64,000 nucleotides of DNA from the NCBI GenBank assembly GCA_022457155.1, contig JAJGOT010000201.1, forward strand, positions 464,001-528,000. The letters are read 5' to 3'. Positions 17,791 to 29,823 of this stretch are shown here, piece by piece (the first letter of the stretch is position 1; each line of letters starts with the position of its first letter). Made by a program: the position numbers and the translations under genes. The stretch comes from Cladopsammia gracilis. Lineage: Eukaryota > Cnidaria > Anthozoa > Scleractinia > Dendrophylliidae. The notes beneath the pieces were generated by a model. That model was not told the origin of the DNA, did no database searches, and worked only from the letters and a program-made list of their open reading frames with translations.

Positions 17791-19745
17791 CCGTTGTTGC
17801 ATTATTATTCAGTATTATCTTATTTTGTATTAAATTTTCCACCGCAGAAATATTATCCCGCAGAAAAAATTACTTGTTTTAATGTTGATATGTGTATAAT
17901 GTATATCGGCTTAACAGGAACTTTTTTAACAGTGAACTCTCATAACTCATTTGGGTGCTCCCCAAAAATTTTAGTGGCAGTATGTGACGCCCTTCTTGAA
18001 ATCCTAACCGGTTTAACCAACCATATCCTCAATGCCCTAATATAGCTTCTATAAAGAAGAAAGAACTAACCTCCCGGACAAAAGTCCACAAAAAAAAAAC
18101 AAAGAAACCTTTGTTAACAACTTTTGTCCCTTTTTTTTCGTACTGATTCCGAAATCTCGTTTAATGCGCATGCGCATTAACGAGATAAAAAGAGCGTTCA
18201 AGGATGATTATCGCCAGATTCCTACGATATGGAGACACAGAGAGAATACTATGCAAAGCCTTGAAGCCTTGAAGCATATACTAACTTTAAAATTTATGAA
18301 GACATTCCACAAGATCTATTAAAAGCTAGAAACCAACTGCTACCAGTTTTAAACAAAGCCAAAAGGGAGGGAAAACAAGACGGAGCCAGATAAACTGATC
18401 ATTAAATTTAAACGCGCCATAAACTATTTTTTTTAACTTGTTGCATGTTTTGCCAAAATGACAAAATGTTTAACAATTTACATTAACATGATAATGATGT
18501 AAGCTTAATTTATACAAGTTATACTTGATAAGGAATTTTATATTCAACACATTGATACACTGCCCAAATATGGTAAAAAAGTTATCGATATGCGTTATGT
18601 CTACATGACATATAACCAGCGATGGCGGTAAATTTCGCATTTTGAAGGAAAGTAAAAATGACTGCTGCCTGCAATTTAGTGGTTTTTGGCGAAAAAGTGC
18701 GTGAACTATTAGTTAAAAAAGGGAAAAAAAAGAAAAAAAGAGAAGAAAAGAAAAGAGAAAAATACTGTTCACATGATTGGACAAAAAAGGCGCGAAATTT
18801 TCGCGTTGTCGCGGTCGCAGTGTTTCTTGGCGTAGCTGAATGAAAACTGGTTCAAAGTTTAACCGCTCGACAAGAAATGAATGAAGGAGCACAATTTTCG
18901 TGAAATTCCTTTGGTAATCACCTCTGGAATATGATAATTATAGACTTGATGTTTCCTCAGAAAAGTTTGTGATCTCGTCATTACGGCTGTGGGAGCTAAA
19001 AAACGAGCATTCCAAGTTTGTAAACAACATTGATCGACTCAGCTCATACTTCGATGTTTGAAAATTTGGTGCTTATGGAAGGGACTAAAAAGCCAAATCA
19101 ACTACAGGTACGATGTTTTAACCGTTTCTTGTATCCTTTAGCTGTGAATTTTTGTAAGCTTACTGTCCACGCTGCAGTTCTTTCCGACTTTTTGCCGCTA
19201 TGTTTAGGTTCGTAGCCGTGTGTTTGTTTAATTTGTTTTGATTCTGAATTGAACTTTTTAAGATACGAAACACTGGTAACTAAGACATTCTATGCCATTT
19301 TACTGTGTTTTAATTCTTGTAGTCACTACTTTGTCCCGTTCTTTGAGTAGACGAAAGTTCTTCATAGAAACTGTCAACTGATTGTGTACGCTAAATTAAT
19401 TTTAGCCTGGCAAAAGTTTCGGCATTCACTGCTTGTTGTTTAAGAAATGGTGCGAGGTAAAATATTGTAGTTAGCCTTTTTACTTAATGAAAGGTTGTAT
19501 ATCTCAATGACTTTTTTCTCGAAAGTGTGATTTGTTATCAATGTGTTGAATTATAAAACAATTATAGTGTTCAATTCAAGCTTGCACAATATTGACAAAG
19601 GCGCCACTTTCATTCATGAACTGTGTGATGTTGCAAGTTTCGCGTGGTAAAACATCTGTAAGCTTTTTTTTTTGTTTAAATAAAAGGCTTGTCGGCGATA
19701 TTTTTTCTTCAAACTGTGCTTTGTTATCAATGTGTTGAATTATAA
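17791..19745. other. Non-coding stretch with a short perfect palindrome (copy A)
   Basis: A near-perfect 33-bp palindrome (ATCTCGTTTAATGCGCATGCGCATT..., 18154-18186; copy B 46644-46676) and a nearby inverted GGACAAAAGT/ACTTTTGTCC pair (about 18077 and 18114) are the only structures. The Lys-rich ORF at 18658 is an A-rich tract without family features. The copy B equivalent is 46281-48235. Confidence 0.6.
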
Positions 19746-19859
19746 AACTATTATAGCGCGAAAGCGCGCGTGATATCGCCTAATACTTAGCCGACGAGGC
19801 CGTAGGCCGAGTCGGCTAAAATTAGGCGATATCACGCAAGCTTGAGCGCTATAATAGTT
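19746..19859. repeat. 114-bp hairpin-forming repeat (copy A)
   Basis: Nested inverted repeats are AACTATTATAGCGC with GCGCTATAATAGTT at the ends, GCGTGATATCGCCTAA with TTAGGCGATATCACGC inside, and AGCCGAC with GTCGGCT around a small loop. It would fold into one long stem and looks like a small foldback MITE or structured RNA-like repeat. Confidence 0.8.
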
Positions 19860-19895
19860 AAATATATAGCTATTATCATACTGTATAGAGTAATA

Positions 19896-20112
19896 GGTGC
19901 GGTTACACGAGGTACTTTTACCGTGGTAAATGACCCTTTCACCACAAGAACCTGCATTTAGTGAGTGCGACCGACATTTCCAGAGGTAAATTTCCCGTGG
20001 TAAATATCCATGGATACATAAACTAGAAATATGTGACTCGCAAAACCTCGCGAAGCTAGGGGTGGGCAACTAGAAAAAATATGAATTGTTTTGGTTTTAT
20101 CCTGTAAGTGCA
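19896..20112. mobile_element. Left end of GGTGCGGTTACAC TIR element (copy A)
   Basis: The same left terminus as at 48386 is flanked by TA. The right terminus is missing because the duplication junction cuts the Helitron inserted in it. Internal TTACCGTGGTAAATG-type repeats are typical of the end. Confidence 0.6.
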
Positions 20113-23100
20113 CAGTGATTGGGAGCGTGATGTACCTTTCTTAGGGGTTAACCGCACCCTGATCCAATAAGTTTGAGTACATGCATCCCCAGACTCTGGA
20201 AGTGATACACTGTATCTAACAGGAAGTCACAAGAAGATGCTACATATTGCATTGATCTCTTCAGTCATCACTTCAAACGTCTTTCAAGTTGTCATCTGTG
20301 GCAAATAGGTAACTGCTCACTTAATGGAGGTCAAATTACAGTAATCCCCCCCCACCCTAATCATTATTTGCACTCAAAAATTATAACATTTGTTACAGTT
20401 ACAATTGTTTTATTTGAATACCAGAAATATGTACTGATTACATGGTATTTTGTAATACGGTGGCCAGTGTTTGTTATTGGTGGTCAGCGGATGGTTGCCA
20501 GGTGAGATTCTTGGGGAATGGAATCTATTTAAAATGTATATTTTTTCCGAAAAATTTCATTTTCCCAGTCTCATGTGATGACAATCCGCTGACCAAGTTG
20601 TCCGACTTGCCTTTGAGTATGAATTTGGAAGGTTAATGACTGTCATTCCTTACATGCAATTAATACTGTGGAATGAATAAGGCCAAATCTAGATTATATT
20701 TAGGATGGATCATATTGTACAGAATTTCATCCTTGTCATTATTTCAGTATGAAATAATGATTTTCAGTGTTTTTGAAGAGAATGTACAAAAGCTTGTTGA
20801 ATCTAATCCAAATTAAAGGTAAATCAAGGTTTTATTTTTTGTTGTTGAAAAGCATCACCTTGTTAGTTTACAGTTAAGTCTTAACAAAAGGTTGGCTAAA
20901 ATTAATTTTGTGAATTGCAGAATCATAAAATATGTTTTTTTAAATTTGAAGTTGAATATAATCCTGGAGTTCTTATATTGAAAGCAGTTTAATTTTGTGT
21001 ACGTTGAACAATCTTTTTCTCTTGATGAGATGAGTTATCGAGATTTAACTGTATCTTTTTTTGTCACTTACCTGCCAGAAGTGGTTAGGATGTAAAGAGT
21101 AGCAACACTAGCTAAACTAAAATCTATGAAGTCTATTTGGAAAAATTATGTTATGTGGATTTTTGTGATAGTCACTTACCTTCACAATAAAAAATATTTG
21201 GTATTTAGAGACTGTGGCTATGTGAGATTTAAATAGAAAGATGTATTTATGAAATGCAGACGGTTAATGTGAACGCAAACTAATGGCGCTGCTGATAGTG
21301 ATGTGCAGTGATTTCAGCTAGTTGTTGTAATCGTTCTTCTTCTCTGAGCCTCTTTTGTAATTGCTTGCTTTTACCTATCATCTGCAATCTTTGAAAGGAC
21401 AATGGCGTAGAGCGTACTCTAGAGAGTGCAACAAAACTACATCCTGCAGCTCTTTCTGCTTTTCCGAGGTCAATAACCACTCTAGACAATGTTTGTCCTT
21501 GCGACTTGTGAATTGTCATTGCATACCGTAACCGAAGTGGCAGTTGCTGTCTTGACAATCGCTGCCCTTCAGTCTCCCATTCAAATAAGTGTGGTGGTAT
21601 TGGGACAATCTGAGGGTGTGTGTGCAGAAAAGATGGTCCTGTGTAGTGCTGAAAGTCAACCAGTGCTGCAATAGGCAAACATGGGGGAGGGCGTTCAGGA
21701 TGGAAGATGAGGTCATGTACAACACCTGATGCACCATTACACAGTCCAACTTCCTGCCAAAGGTTGCAGGTTAGCATCACAGCTGCTCCTCGTGCAAAAA
21801 ATATGACTGACTCAAGACCTCCAGCATCATCTGATGTGGCGGCCTTTGCATTTCTGCCTGAATGAACAGCAGATATGCGAGCAATTGGTGTTGCCAGGTT
21901 GCAAAGTTTCTCGTAATTGTAGTTTGCTACACTTGCCTTGTCGAAATATAACCGTGGCGCATCTGAGAAGTTGTCCATGTTGATGTGCTGTGGTGTTCTT
22001 TCGCAAAGTTTTTGCTAGTCACCTTGCGTGCTTTGACCATTTCGCATGCGCATAAGAAGTTCTCGGAAAACTTCAGCCTGTCGATTGTTTCCAGCCTGTC
22101 TAATGTTTTGTCTTAACATCACAACTGTTTCGAAAAGAGTATATATTGAATAACCATGTTGACCTAGAAGTGAACTGGGTGAGGTAGCATAAATAGGCTT
22201 GTCTCCAACAGGTGGCAACTGAGCAAAACCTCCAAGCAAGATCACCGAAATTCCTCCAAGTGGTTCATTAAGTTTACCAATAGCCTGTCGCAGACGCTTA
22301 TCGACCCCAAGCCAATGTCCTCTGTCCGAGCATAGACATTTCATCAGTGATAAGGTAATGCTTGCCAGCAAAGCGAAGTTGTAGACGTTGTAATGCTTGT
22401 CCTTGCAAGTCGGAATTGTTGTGATTACGCACTGGCAGCTGTAATGCAGAGTGTAATGTACAACCGTGAATGTTGTATCCAGCAATTCCAGTAGTTCCTG
22501 TGAGCTTACACTTATCTCCCAAAATGGTCATTAATGCATTGATAAGAAAGGACTTGCCTGATCCTAGTGTTCCGGTAATTATCATGCGAAGTGGTTCATT
22601 TGGTGTTTCGCTGGTGAGAGCTTCATGATGCATAGCCAGTATATTGTAAGCAAGGCGCTGATCTGCATTTAGTTGTTCTTGATTAACAGGCTGGTGCTGT
22701 CGCCTGTGTAAAACAGTTGGGTCTTCTCGTGCTTCGTTTCTGCTTTTTGTGATCCAATTTGCAGATTCACGAACTAAACCAGGAGGCATTGTCCTTCCTG
22801 TTTTTGTCCAGTCAAAGTTGAAGTTTTCGTGAGTGGGGTTTTCTTGTGAGCTGTCATGATCATAGTGTTGATTTAAGGGTCACAGCAACATCCACTCTTC
22901 GGGTTCTTTTTCATGCTGTGGTTCTTCATCGTCCTCATCATCGTCATTTTCTTGTTCTTCATCAGTGTAACGTTAAGCTTGTTGTTGCTCGTGCCAACAT
23001 CGGCATGTAATCTGCAGCACTGTCCGATGTAAGAAATGCATGGTAACATTGTATGTGAATCTCATCTGAGTCTTCAAGTCCATTCCATGCAATATTAACT

Positions 23101-25167
23101 TCTCCAGACCATGGCTTGTATTTAATGAGCTGATATTTACAGTACTTTCCATAGTTCTGTCCTGATGGATTAGGGGAAAAATTTGGAAATGTTCTTTCGA
23201 GACAAAGTAAGCTGAAGCAAATTGAACCAGGTTGAGATCAAGAATATCTGGAGTACGTTCTTGCCAGTTAGTTCGAGCAGCATAACTGTCAAGTACTGAA
23301 GGGTCTAATGCTTCATCCCCTTGATTGTCATTCTCGTCTTGTCCTGTCCGAACTCTTCGACTTCCATCCAATGATATACATACAAATGAGAATGTTGATA
23401 CATTCAAGGGTTTTCCAAGAAGCAGGTGGGCTGTTTCTTGTGATCCTATGTCACGCTCTTCAACAACTTGGATCATCGCACTTCGCAATGCAGTTGTGGC
23501 CATATCTGTGTTACGAAGCTTGTTTACACAGACACATAGTATTTCAGTTGCTGACTGGGATCTTGGTTCACCTTTAGTAGCATACTTTGCCATGTACCGA
23601 ATGCATTGGTCAGTATCAATGTTGGCTTGAAGATCAACATTGGCTCTCCAGTGCTGTAGCATGACTCGGTTGTGGGAGTTAATACGATCATCATTGCGTT
23701 TAGTAGTCAGGGTTGCTTGAACTCGAGCTTGGGTGATTTCTTCAACTGTCATTTCATGGTCATCGCTGCCAGCTTTTCTTATCAGTTGGACGTCAAGTGA
23801 TGTTTCTTCCTGACAATCCTTTGGGAAATTAAAGCGACATTTTGGTTGCTGTCCAGGTTTATTTCGAATACAGTATGCAGTACTGCACTTTGTGTGGCGT
23901 TGAACTGAATTGACAAGGGCTTGGTAATCATCATTTAAATTTTGCACATTTTGAATAACTAAAGATGATGGATGTGGGGAGGGCACAACCCAGTTTTCCT
24001 GGGGGAGTGCCTCATTAATTGTGGTTACTAACCAGTCTGCATATTTGATAACAGTTGTTTTGGCTTGATGTCCTGCTTCAATTTGGGGTTGGACGTCAGC
24101 TGCCATCTGTTCATAGGTTGGTTGATGCATTTGCAGTTGCAAAATCTGCTCCAGTTTCCATCCTTGTACAGCTGTGTTTACCAGGTTGCAAAGGCCTGGA
24201 TCATTAGTTAGCTTTGCACACCCATGTGCATGAATACTGCCTCGAGCCTGTCATTCGAAACGAAGCCATTTCCATTCTGTGTCCAAGACTCGATCTAGCC
24301 AAAGGTTGGAAAATTCATCCAGTCTTGAAACAAAGTAAAAATCTGCCAGGTGTGGATAGTCTATGACAGCTGTAATACGAATTGAAGATGTTGCATTGTT
24401 TGGCTCTTGTAGCAATCGGTGTAAATCTGGCCAGTAGTTGTCAGCTGCACTGAAAGTAAAGAAAAAGGTGGGAGCCCCTTTTTGTGTAATGAGAGCCTTA
24501 AGTTCCTGGTAGCGTTGATACCAGTACTGCTTTGTCCCTTGTATTTTGGCAACATAACGTTGAAGGCGATTCATGAGCTGGTGGGCTGACATCTGTCCTA
24601 CCATTTGACGAAGTTCCTCGGTTGTTAAATTGGAATCTTCTGGATTTTGCGTGAGATAGATACGAGATTGGGACAATAATTGATGGCGCTGTTTCATGTT
24701 AAGTGCCCAATATGGGAATCGAGGGTGCGATGCAAAGCGCCAGGAAAAGGTTCCTGTTGTTGAACTGTCTGCATACTTAATAAGGTGTTTGAAGCCTTCT
24801 GTTAAAGAAACTTCTCGAAGGCGTGTTTTCTTAGTGGGATCCCTTTTCCATAAGGGAAACGAGTTGGAAATGCCATAGTAGCCAAGCCTTCTGTACGGAT
24901 ATTCATTGATAGGATCACCATCATTTGATGGCCAGTCTAGCGGATCTTCTCCATTGATTAATGCCCTTATTGCATCCTGTTCTGACTGTTGAGTTTGAGG
25001 AAGTGGGAGGAAGGAATGACTCTGCTGGTAATCCTCCTCACTGGCATTGTTCTGAAATGTGTCGTCTTCTGCAGTGTGTTCCTGTGCATTTGGCTGTAGA
25101 TCCTCAGCTGTTGGGATATCTAAAGAAATTCCATCGATGGGCAAGTGGTGGAGAGCTTCATAGTCAA
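20113..25167 (-). mobile_element. Helitron, copy A, cut by the duplication junction
   Basis: It has the same 3' terminus as 48603 and carries the Rep and helicase gene on the minus strand up to 25167, where the N-terminal Rep region is lost to Polinton sequence. It is otherwise near-identical to 48603-53657. Confidence 0.85.
21280..25167 (-). pseudogene. Helitron RepHel gene, copy A, truncated with stops
   Basis: The Rep domain (25167-22973) and Pif1 helicase (22789-21280) lie on the minus strand. The in-frame stops are those of copy B: TGA at 24251, TAA at 22973, TGA at about 22880 and TAG at 22015. In addition, an extra C near 22306 shifts the frame between helicase motifs II and III. The N-terminal end is replaced at the junction by unrelated codons, so a frame running to 25264 is chimeric. 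It is non-functional. Confidence 0.88.
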
Positions 25168-25405
25168 AGGGCCGACAAAGATTAATCCACCAAACAGCCA
25201 CCCATCGAACCCGATTCACAAACAGGCGACACAGGCACAGGGCATCGCAAAGGCCACACCACAACTAGCCTCCACACCAACACCAACACCAACACCAACA
25301 CCAACACCAACACAAGAGACTAAGATCGAGCCGCATCATGTAAACAAAGCGCTCATTGGCGTGGGTGCGCTTGCTTTAGCAGGTTTGTTTGTCTGGATGA
25401 GATAA
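25168..25405 (+). CDS. Thr-Pro-repeat small membrane protein, 5' truncated
   Basis: The open frame ends at 25405. It contains a Thr-Pro repeat encoded by ACACCA repeats (about 25269-25315), then a short charged stretch and a C-terminal hydrophobic segment of about 17 residues (ALIGVGALALAGLFVW) followed by a terminal Arg. The frame runs leftward through the junction into Helitron sequence, so any start before 25168 is chimeric. It resembles the 160-aa protein at 1324 in having a Thr-Pro tract and one TM segment. Its function is unknown; a virion membrane or accessory role is only an inference from the neighbours. Confidence 0.55.
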
Positions 25406-26890
25406 TTATCTCCTGCGCTTGGTGATCCTTTCAACAAGGAAGGCCACCACGGCAAGGATCAGCAGCCAGGCGTGTTCACCCAGAAAGGAAATGACCGACC
25501 CAGCAGCTTTGAAGAGAAAACTCACAATTGAGCCAATCAAGCCAGGCAGGGCGTTGGCTGCCTTTTTGCCAAGCTCTTTAAGTCCATTTCCAATAGCCTT
25601 GGTGGCTTTTGCCAGGCCATTTAAGGTGGCGAGTACCACAGCGCTTATGGCGATGCCAGCTGCCAGAACAATCGCTTGCAGGGTCCATCCGTATTTCTTG
25701 AAGATTTCTCTAACCCGCTCTCTTAAAGACATGCCCCTTTCACGCACCTCAATTTCTGTGTTGACCCTTGCTAGCTCTTCTTCACGTTCAGCAACCCGGG
25801 CTTCCGCGGCTTCTCTTTCAGAGGGAGAAGTGTTCTCATCCTCTATGACGCGCTTGTCTTCAGCGTTCTGCCGTTCAAGCTCTTCTTTGTTCTGTTTCAG
25901 TTCGTCCAGTGGTTTCACAGCGTCCTGTTTTCCTCTAAGCTCCTCTCGGCGTCTGTCTAATTCCCTACTGTCAAGCATGAGTTTGTCGATTTGTTTTTTT
26001 AGTTTGTCTGCTTGTTGAGCAGCTTTTTGCGCATTGTCCAATTGTTTTCGTTTAGCTTGATGCTCAGCTTCAACAGCTCGCTTTTCATTTTTTAGTCTTT
26101 GTATTGCCTCCTTATCCAGTGGGCCATGCGCATCTTCCAGTTCCTGAATCTGGTCAGCAATATCTTTGCTTCTATTTCTGAGTGCATCCGTGTCGCGGCG
26201 AAGTTTTTGTGCATCCGCATCCCTTTGTTCCTTTTGTTTTGCTTCCAGTTCCTTTTGTTTTGCTTCCACTTCTTTTCGATTTGCTTCAAATGCAGCATTT
26301 GTCTCATTGAACTCTTCAGTCAAAGACTTTCCGAGAGCAGCTTTGATCTCTTTGGGAAGAGAAGCGTTGAAAGTCTTTTCGGAATCCCCACGGCTTCTTG
26401 TGTAAAGAGGATACCATTTGTCTCTGGTATGATATTTTACCTCGATGATGGCCCCCACCTGATTTTGGTTTCGCCTCGTACCGAAAATTAAGTTGCCTTC
26501 TGTCTATGCTGGGAAACTCGTTCTTAACCTCGTCAAAGGCCATATCATTCATTGTTATCAATCGCCGACCTTGAGTATCCCCTGTAATGAAAGAGGTTTC
26601 TTCAGTGTGGGAGCCTTGTTGTTCTGGGGGCAACCTTGTTCTTGTGGCCATAGGCACTTGTTCACCACCATGAGATGGGGTTGATGACGCCCCTGGTTCA
26701 AAAGGTTGCGTGGTGTCTTGGCCATGGGCCCATCGACTGAATTCCTTCTGCTTCTTCTTCTGTCATTGGTTGATTCGCCCCACTCTTCAAGATCAGCATC
26801 AGCATCAGCATCCTCGTCATCCCCTGTGTCTGGGATGAGAGGGTCTGTGTCCTTTGCCTCGTCAGGCATATCATATCCGCCTTCTGCCAT
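25406..26890 (-). pseudogene. Polinton coiled-coil membrane protein, frameshifted
   Basis: The gene starts at the ATG at 26890 (MAEGGYDMPDEAKD), directly after a TATATATC motif, and would encode about 494 residues. The parts are an acidic Asp-rich N-terminus, a middle region in another frame (26657 to about 26460), then a long open frame 26458-25406. That frame holds a Lys/Glu/Gln-rich coiled coil of about 170 residues and a C-terminal block of Gly/Ala-rich amphipathic and hydrophobic segments ending in ITKRRR. At least two frame changes are needed, near 26660 and near 26455 beside a run of Cs. I recognise it as a recurring Polinton protein family without an assigned function. A membrane-active minor virion protein is plausible but not shown. 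It is divergent from the capsid gene across 41 bp. Confidence 0.7.
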
Positions 26891-26931
26891 GATGATATAT
26901 AAATATAAGTTTAAAAACACAAATATATACC
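26891..26931. promoter_or_regulatory. Divergent Polinton promoter with two TATATA motifs
   Basis: Only 41 bp separate the ATG of the coiled-coil gene (-) from the ATG of the capsid gene (+). TATATAC (26924-26930) ends one base before the capsid ATG. On the other strand TATATATC (complement of 26894-26901) ends three bases before the coiled-coil ATG. Both match the motif found before every other visible Polinton-1 start. Confidence 0.65.
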
Positions 26932-28183
26932 ATGGCTGTGCAACCGAATCTACTTCCAGCTCACAGCGAAAAGACAGTGGGTGCCATGAAGGCCGAGCGA
27001 ACCGTTAAGCGCATCACATTCAACCCTTCTGAGGCCAATCCCGGCGAGACACTGTACGTCTCGGTGCCCAAGCTGGGCGAGCATGATGTCCTTGTGTCCG
27101 GCTCGCTTGCACTTGTGTTTAACATCAACCCTAGCCGGGGGCCACGCTAACAACTTTCTCGTGCAAAATGTTTCTAGGGCCCTGGTGGACAGGCTCGTTG
27201 TAAAGTTTGGCGCCACCACCGTCGAGGACACAGTTGGGTACGACATCTATAAGATATTCGAAGACCTTTTCAAATCAACCGATGAGCGGGACAACATGCT
27301 TATGGAGGGCATACAGAGTGTGGATTTGTGTAAGATCCGCTCTGTTGCTGGCGACAAGAAGACTTCCGGCGTGGATGCAGAGAACAAGCTTGAGTCAATA
27401 TACAAGAATAAGTATCGCATCAAACTGGATCACCAAATCTTAACTGATCACGGAATCATGTACCCTCAGGCCCTATACAGCGATCTGGTCTTCGAACTAA
27501 CCCTGGCCCCCGCAAGCCAAGTTGTCCGAGGGTCAGACACAAGCAAGCTCGTGTACAAGTTGGAAAACATCCAGCTGGAGTACGAGACGATCAGAAGTAA
27601 GGAGCTGGCCGACGAAGCAACAAGCACTTATACTAGCGGCAAGGGGTTCGCCTATGACTTCGTAATGCGAGATCGGGTGCATCCCTTCTCAAAAAGCGGG
27701 GACACTCGGATGAATCTTCGGGTAAACCCACAGCGCAGGTCTCTCAAAGGCATCCTCTTGCTGTTCATCAACCCCTATGCTGCGGGTGCAAGGGACTCTG
27801 AGAATTATTTCAATCCCGACATCACAAAAGTGAAGGTCACCGTAAATGGGGTTCCAAACAGGGTCTACAACGAGGGTATCGCCGGCACTGACATGTGGAG
27901 TGAAATCTCCCGACATTATCAACCCCATGCTGGTGGAAGGCCCAACATGAACCTGACCAAATATCTCACAGGCAACAAGTTTGGTCTCTGGATTGACCTG
28001 CGGTCCATGGCTGACCCAGCTCTGCACGGCAACGGCCAACGGCTCGTCAACACACAGGATGGCGTGCAACTCGAGATTGAACGAAACGGCACAGGCTCGG
28101 GAAATGCAAACTGCCACATCTTTACCATCTCAGACTCACAGTTGAACATCATTAGCAGGCAGCTGGAATCTGTACAGTACTAA
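26932..28183 (+). pseudogene. MCP: Polinton major capsid protein, one frameshift
   Basis: The start is the ATG at 26932, one base after TATATAC. The N-terminal frame runs to a stop at 27150, while the rest of the protein lies in the next frame and ends at 28183, so one indel near the GGGGG run at about 27136-27142 breaks it. The intact product would be about 416 residues. Position next to the packaging ATPase, size, and my recognition of the family (short motifs such as GGHANNFLVQNVSRALV and DGVQLEIER) point to the double jelly-roll capsid protein of cnidarian Polintons. The fold itself cannot be seen from sequence alone. The product would assemble the icosahedral shell. Since the only copy in the window is from a region with many homopolymer indels, the frameshift may be a consensus error. 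Confidence 0.72.
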
Positions 28184-28218
28184 AATACACACGCATACAC
28201 ACATATATATATACCACC
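28184..28218 (+). promoter_or_regulatory. TATATATATAC motif before packaging ATPase
   Basis: The 35-bp gap between capsid and ATPase genes is A+T- and CA-rich and contains TATATATATAC ending at 28214, four bases before the ATG at 28219. Confidence 0.6.
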
Positions 28219-28978
28219 ATGGCCACAAGCAAGATCAATCAACTTACATGGATAAATAAGCCGGCTCCCCTGCCATCCACCGGACCATTATCACACAATG
28301 AAATAGAAAGACTTCTGGCAAAGGCGCCCTCCCCACCAGTTTTCAAACACCCAATAATAAATATCGGGGGCGTTGGCTATGGACCCAAGAAAGTTGCCTT
28401 TCAATGCACTAATCGTGGGCCCAACTAACTCTGGCAAGACACAGTATCTTCTAAACCAACTGCGCGGCCCCTTTAGGGGTTGTTTTGATTACATTGTTTT
28501 ATTCTGCCCCACATTTGTCAAGAACAAGACATACGATGGCTTCGTGGACCGCGATCCGCACATCTTTGTGATTATCTGCCAACAGCATGAGATCGAAGAC
28601 TGGTTGAAGCTGGCGAGCTTCTTTTTCACATGCACCAACACTTTATTCATTCTCGATGACTGCGCAGCCTCCAAAGATGTCAAAGGCCGCACAAGCCAGC
28701 TGGTCAATCTGGGGTTCAGCGCAAGGCATGACGGCATATCCGTGTGGGTCTTGACACAGCAGATCACCAGCATTGCCAAGCCATATCGTGATAACATTGC
28801 AGCGATCGTGCTCTTTTACACACCCTCCAGCAAGACAACTAAGGCCATCTTCGAAGACTATGCCGGCGAGCTCTCCCACGAGGAGTACAAAGAGCTTATC
28901 GCAAGACTCAAATCCCGTAAGTATTCCCACCTGGTTTTCTCTCTTAGGCACCCGTATGGAATTGAGTACAAGGTTTAA
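28219..28978 (+). pseudogene. A32-type DNA packaging ATPase, copy B, N-terminal frameshift
   Basis: This P-loop ATPase of the FtsK/HerA (A32) type would pump Polinton DNA into capsids. The likely start is 28219 (MATSKINQ), preceded by TATATATATAC. That frame carries about 50 residues, then the frame changes near 28370-28395. The main frame starting at 28373 contains Walker A GPTNSGKT (residues 16-23 of that frame), Walker B TLFILDDC with D95/D96, and a downstream VWVLTQQ sensor-like strand. It differs from copy A by a Gly to Cys change just before Walker B (28631). The frame change sits near a GGGGG run, so a consensus error is possible. The full length of about 250 residues fits the family. 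Confidence 0.85.
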
Positions 28979-29035
28979 GCACAATCAAGAGAATTCGAAA
29001 ATTAAAAAAATACACACATTATATATATACCCCTG

Positions 29036-29643
29036 ATGATGGCACAAGCAGCTGAAGACCAGCCGACTTGAGTGAAGTAATGCAGATGCTGGAGGCTGCC
29101 CCTGATACCGCACCACAAGCTACAAGTTCTTGGGTGTGTGACGATGGCATTCCTGCCAAACGTGAGAAGCTGGCAATCCTTGTTTCAACCGGCAAGGCCA
29201 AAGAATCTATCGGCGTGCAGCTTACACACGATCATGTGAAGCGCCTTTCAGACAAGGACGTTGACAAATACATCAAAAGGTACGAGGCCTATGTCGGCAT
29301 CAAGACAACAGAATCCCTAGTTGATTCAGCCATAATGCTCTTGTCCAAAGGAGTTGGCATGGTGGTCGACCTTGATGATGTCAAGGAATTACAGAAAGAA
29401 CTCAAAAATGATTACATCATCTACCAGGAGCTTTCAAATCTTGCTGGAGGTCTTGCCCTGAGATGCGGACGGTGGCTGGCACTTGCCAATGCTGCTCTCA
29501 TCACAACAAAACACGTCAAGTTTGAACGAGAGCCTGATCACAAGCCTGACTTAATAGAATTGGAACCACAACCCACACATCCAAGCAGAGACAGTGAAGG
29601 TTATCCACTCGAGGGCTTTGATGAAGTTGGGCTGGGACCTTGA
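29036..29643 (+). pseudogene. Polinton conserved hypothetical protein, copy B, frameshifted
   Basis: This is identical to copy A except for one G lost near 29062 (GACCAGGCCG becomes GACCAGCCG), which puts the ATG at 29036 out of frame with the remaining 190 codons. The main frame is open from about 29068. The loss is in a two-base run, so it may be a base-calling error. Confidence 0.7.
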
Positions 29644-29781
29644 AGGAACCTGGGCGGAACCTGGGCGGAACCTGGGCGGAACCTAGGTGGAACCTGGGCA
29701 GGAACCTGGGGCAGTAACCTGTCAGGAACCTGGGCAGGAACCTGGCAGGAACCTGGCAGGAACCCGGGCAGGAACCTGTCA
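29644..29781. repeat. GGAACCTGGGC minisatellite (copy B)
   Basis: The array matches copy A with the same unit order, including the single GGAACCTAGGT variant. The two arrays therefore have not diverged in repeat number. Confidence 0.9.
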
Positions 29782-29823
29782 GCACACTTGTCAAATTTTT
29801 CAAAGCATAATATATACCCCACT

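Larger units (their letters stand above)
1..25167. repeat. 28.5-kb direct duplication, copy A (left part outside window)
   Basis: Position 1 aligns with 28502, 7831 with 36315, 20114 with 48604 and 25161 with 53651, so the copies stay collinear with an offset drifting between about 28481 and 28501. Unique DNA (introns, LINE pieces, MITEs) is duplicated as well as the mobile elements, so this is a segmental duplication, not two element insertions. Copy A ends at 25167 in the middle of a Helitron gene, where the sequence switches to Polinton. Differences are mainly one-base indels. Confidence 0.95.

Noticed and set aside
18658..18843. Lys-rich 61-codon ORF (also 47148-47333)
   Set aside because: Produced by an A/AG-rich tract; no domain and no splice or promoter context.
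19740..20069. 109-codon minus-strand ORF (also 48230-48559)
   Set aside because: Runs through the hairpin repeat and MITE end, so it is an incidental open frame.
22015..22485. 156-codon minus-strand ORF in copy A as a separate gene
   Set aside because: It is the helicase second half after the extra C near 22306, preceded by out-of-frame residues; copy B shows the uninterrupted frame.
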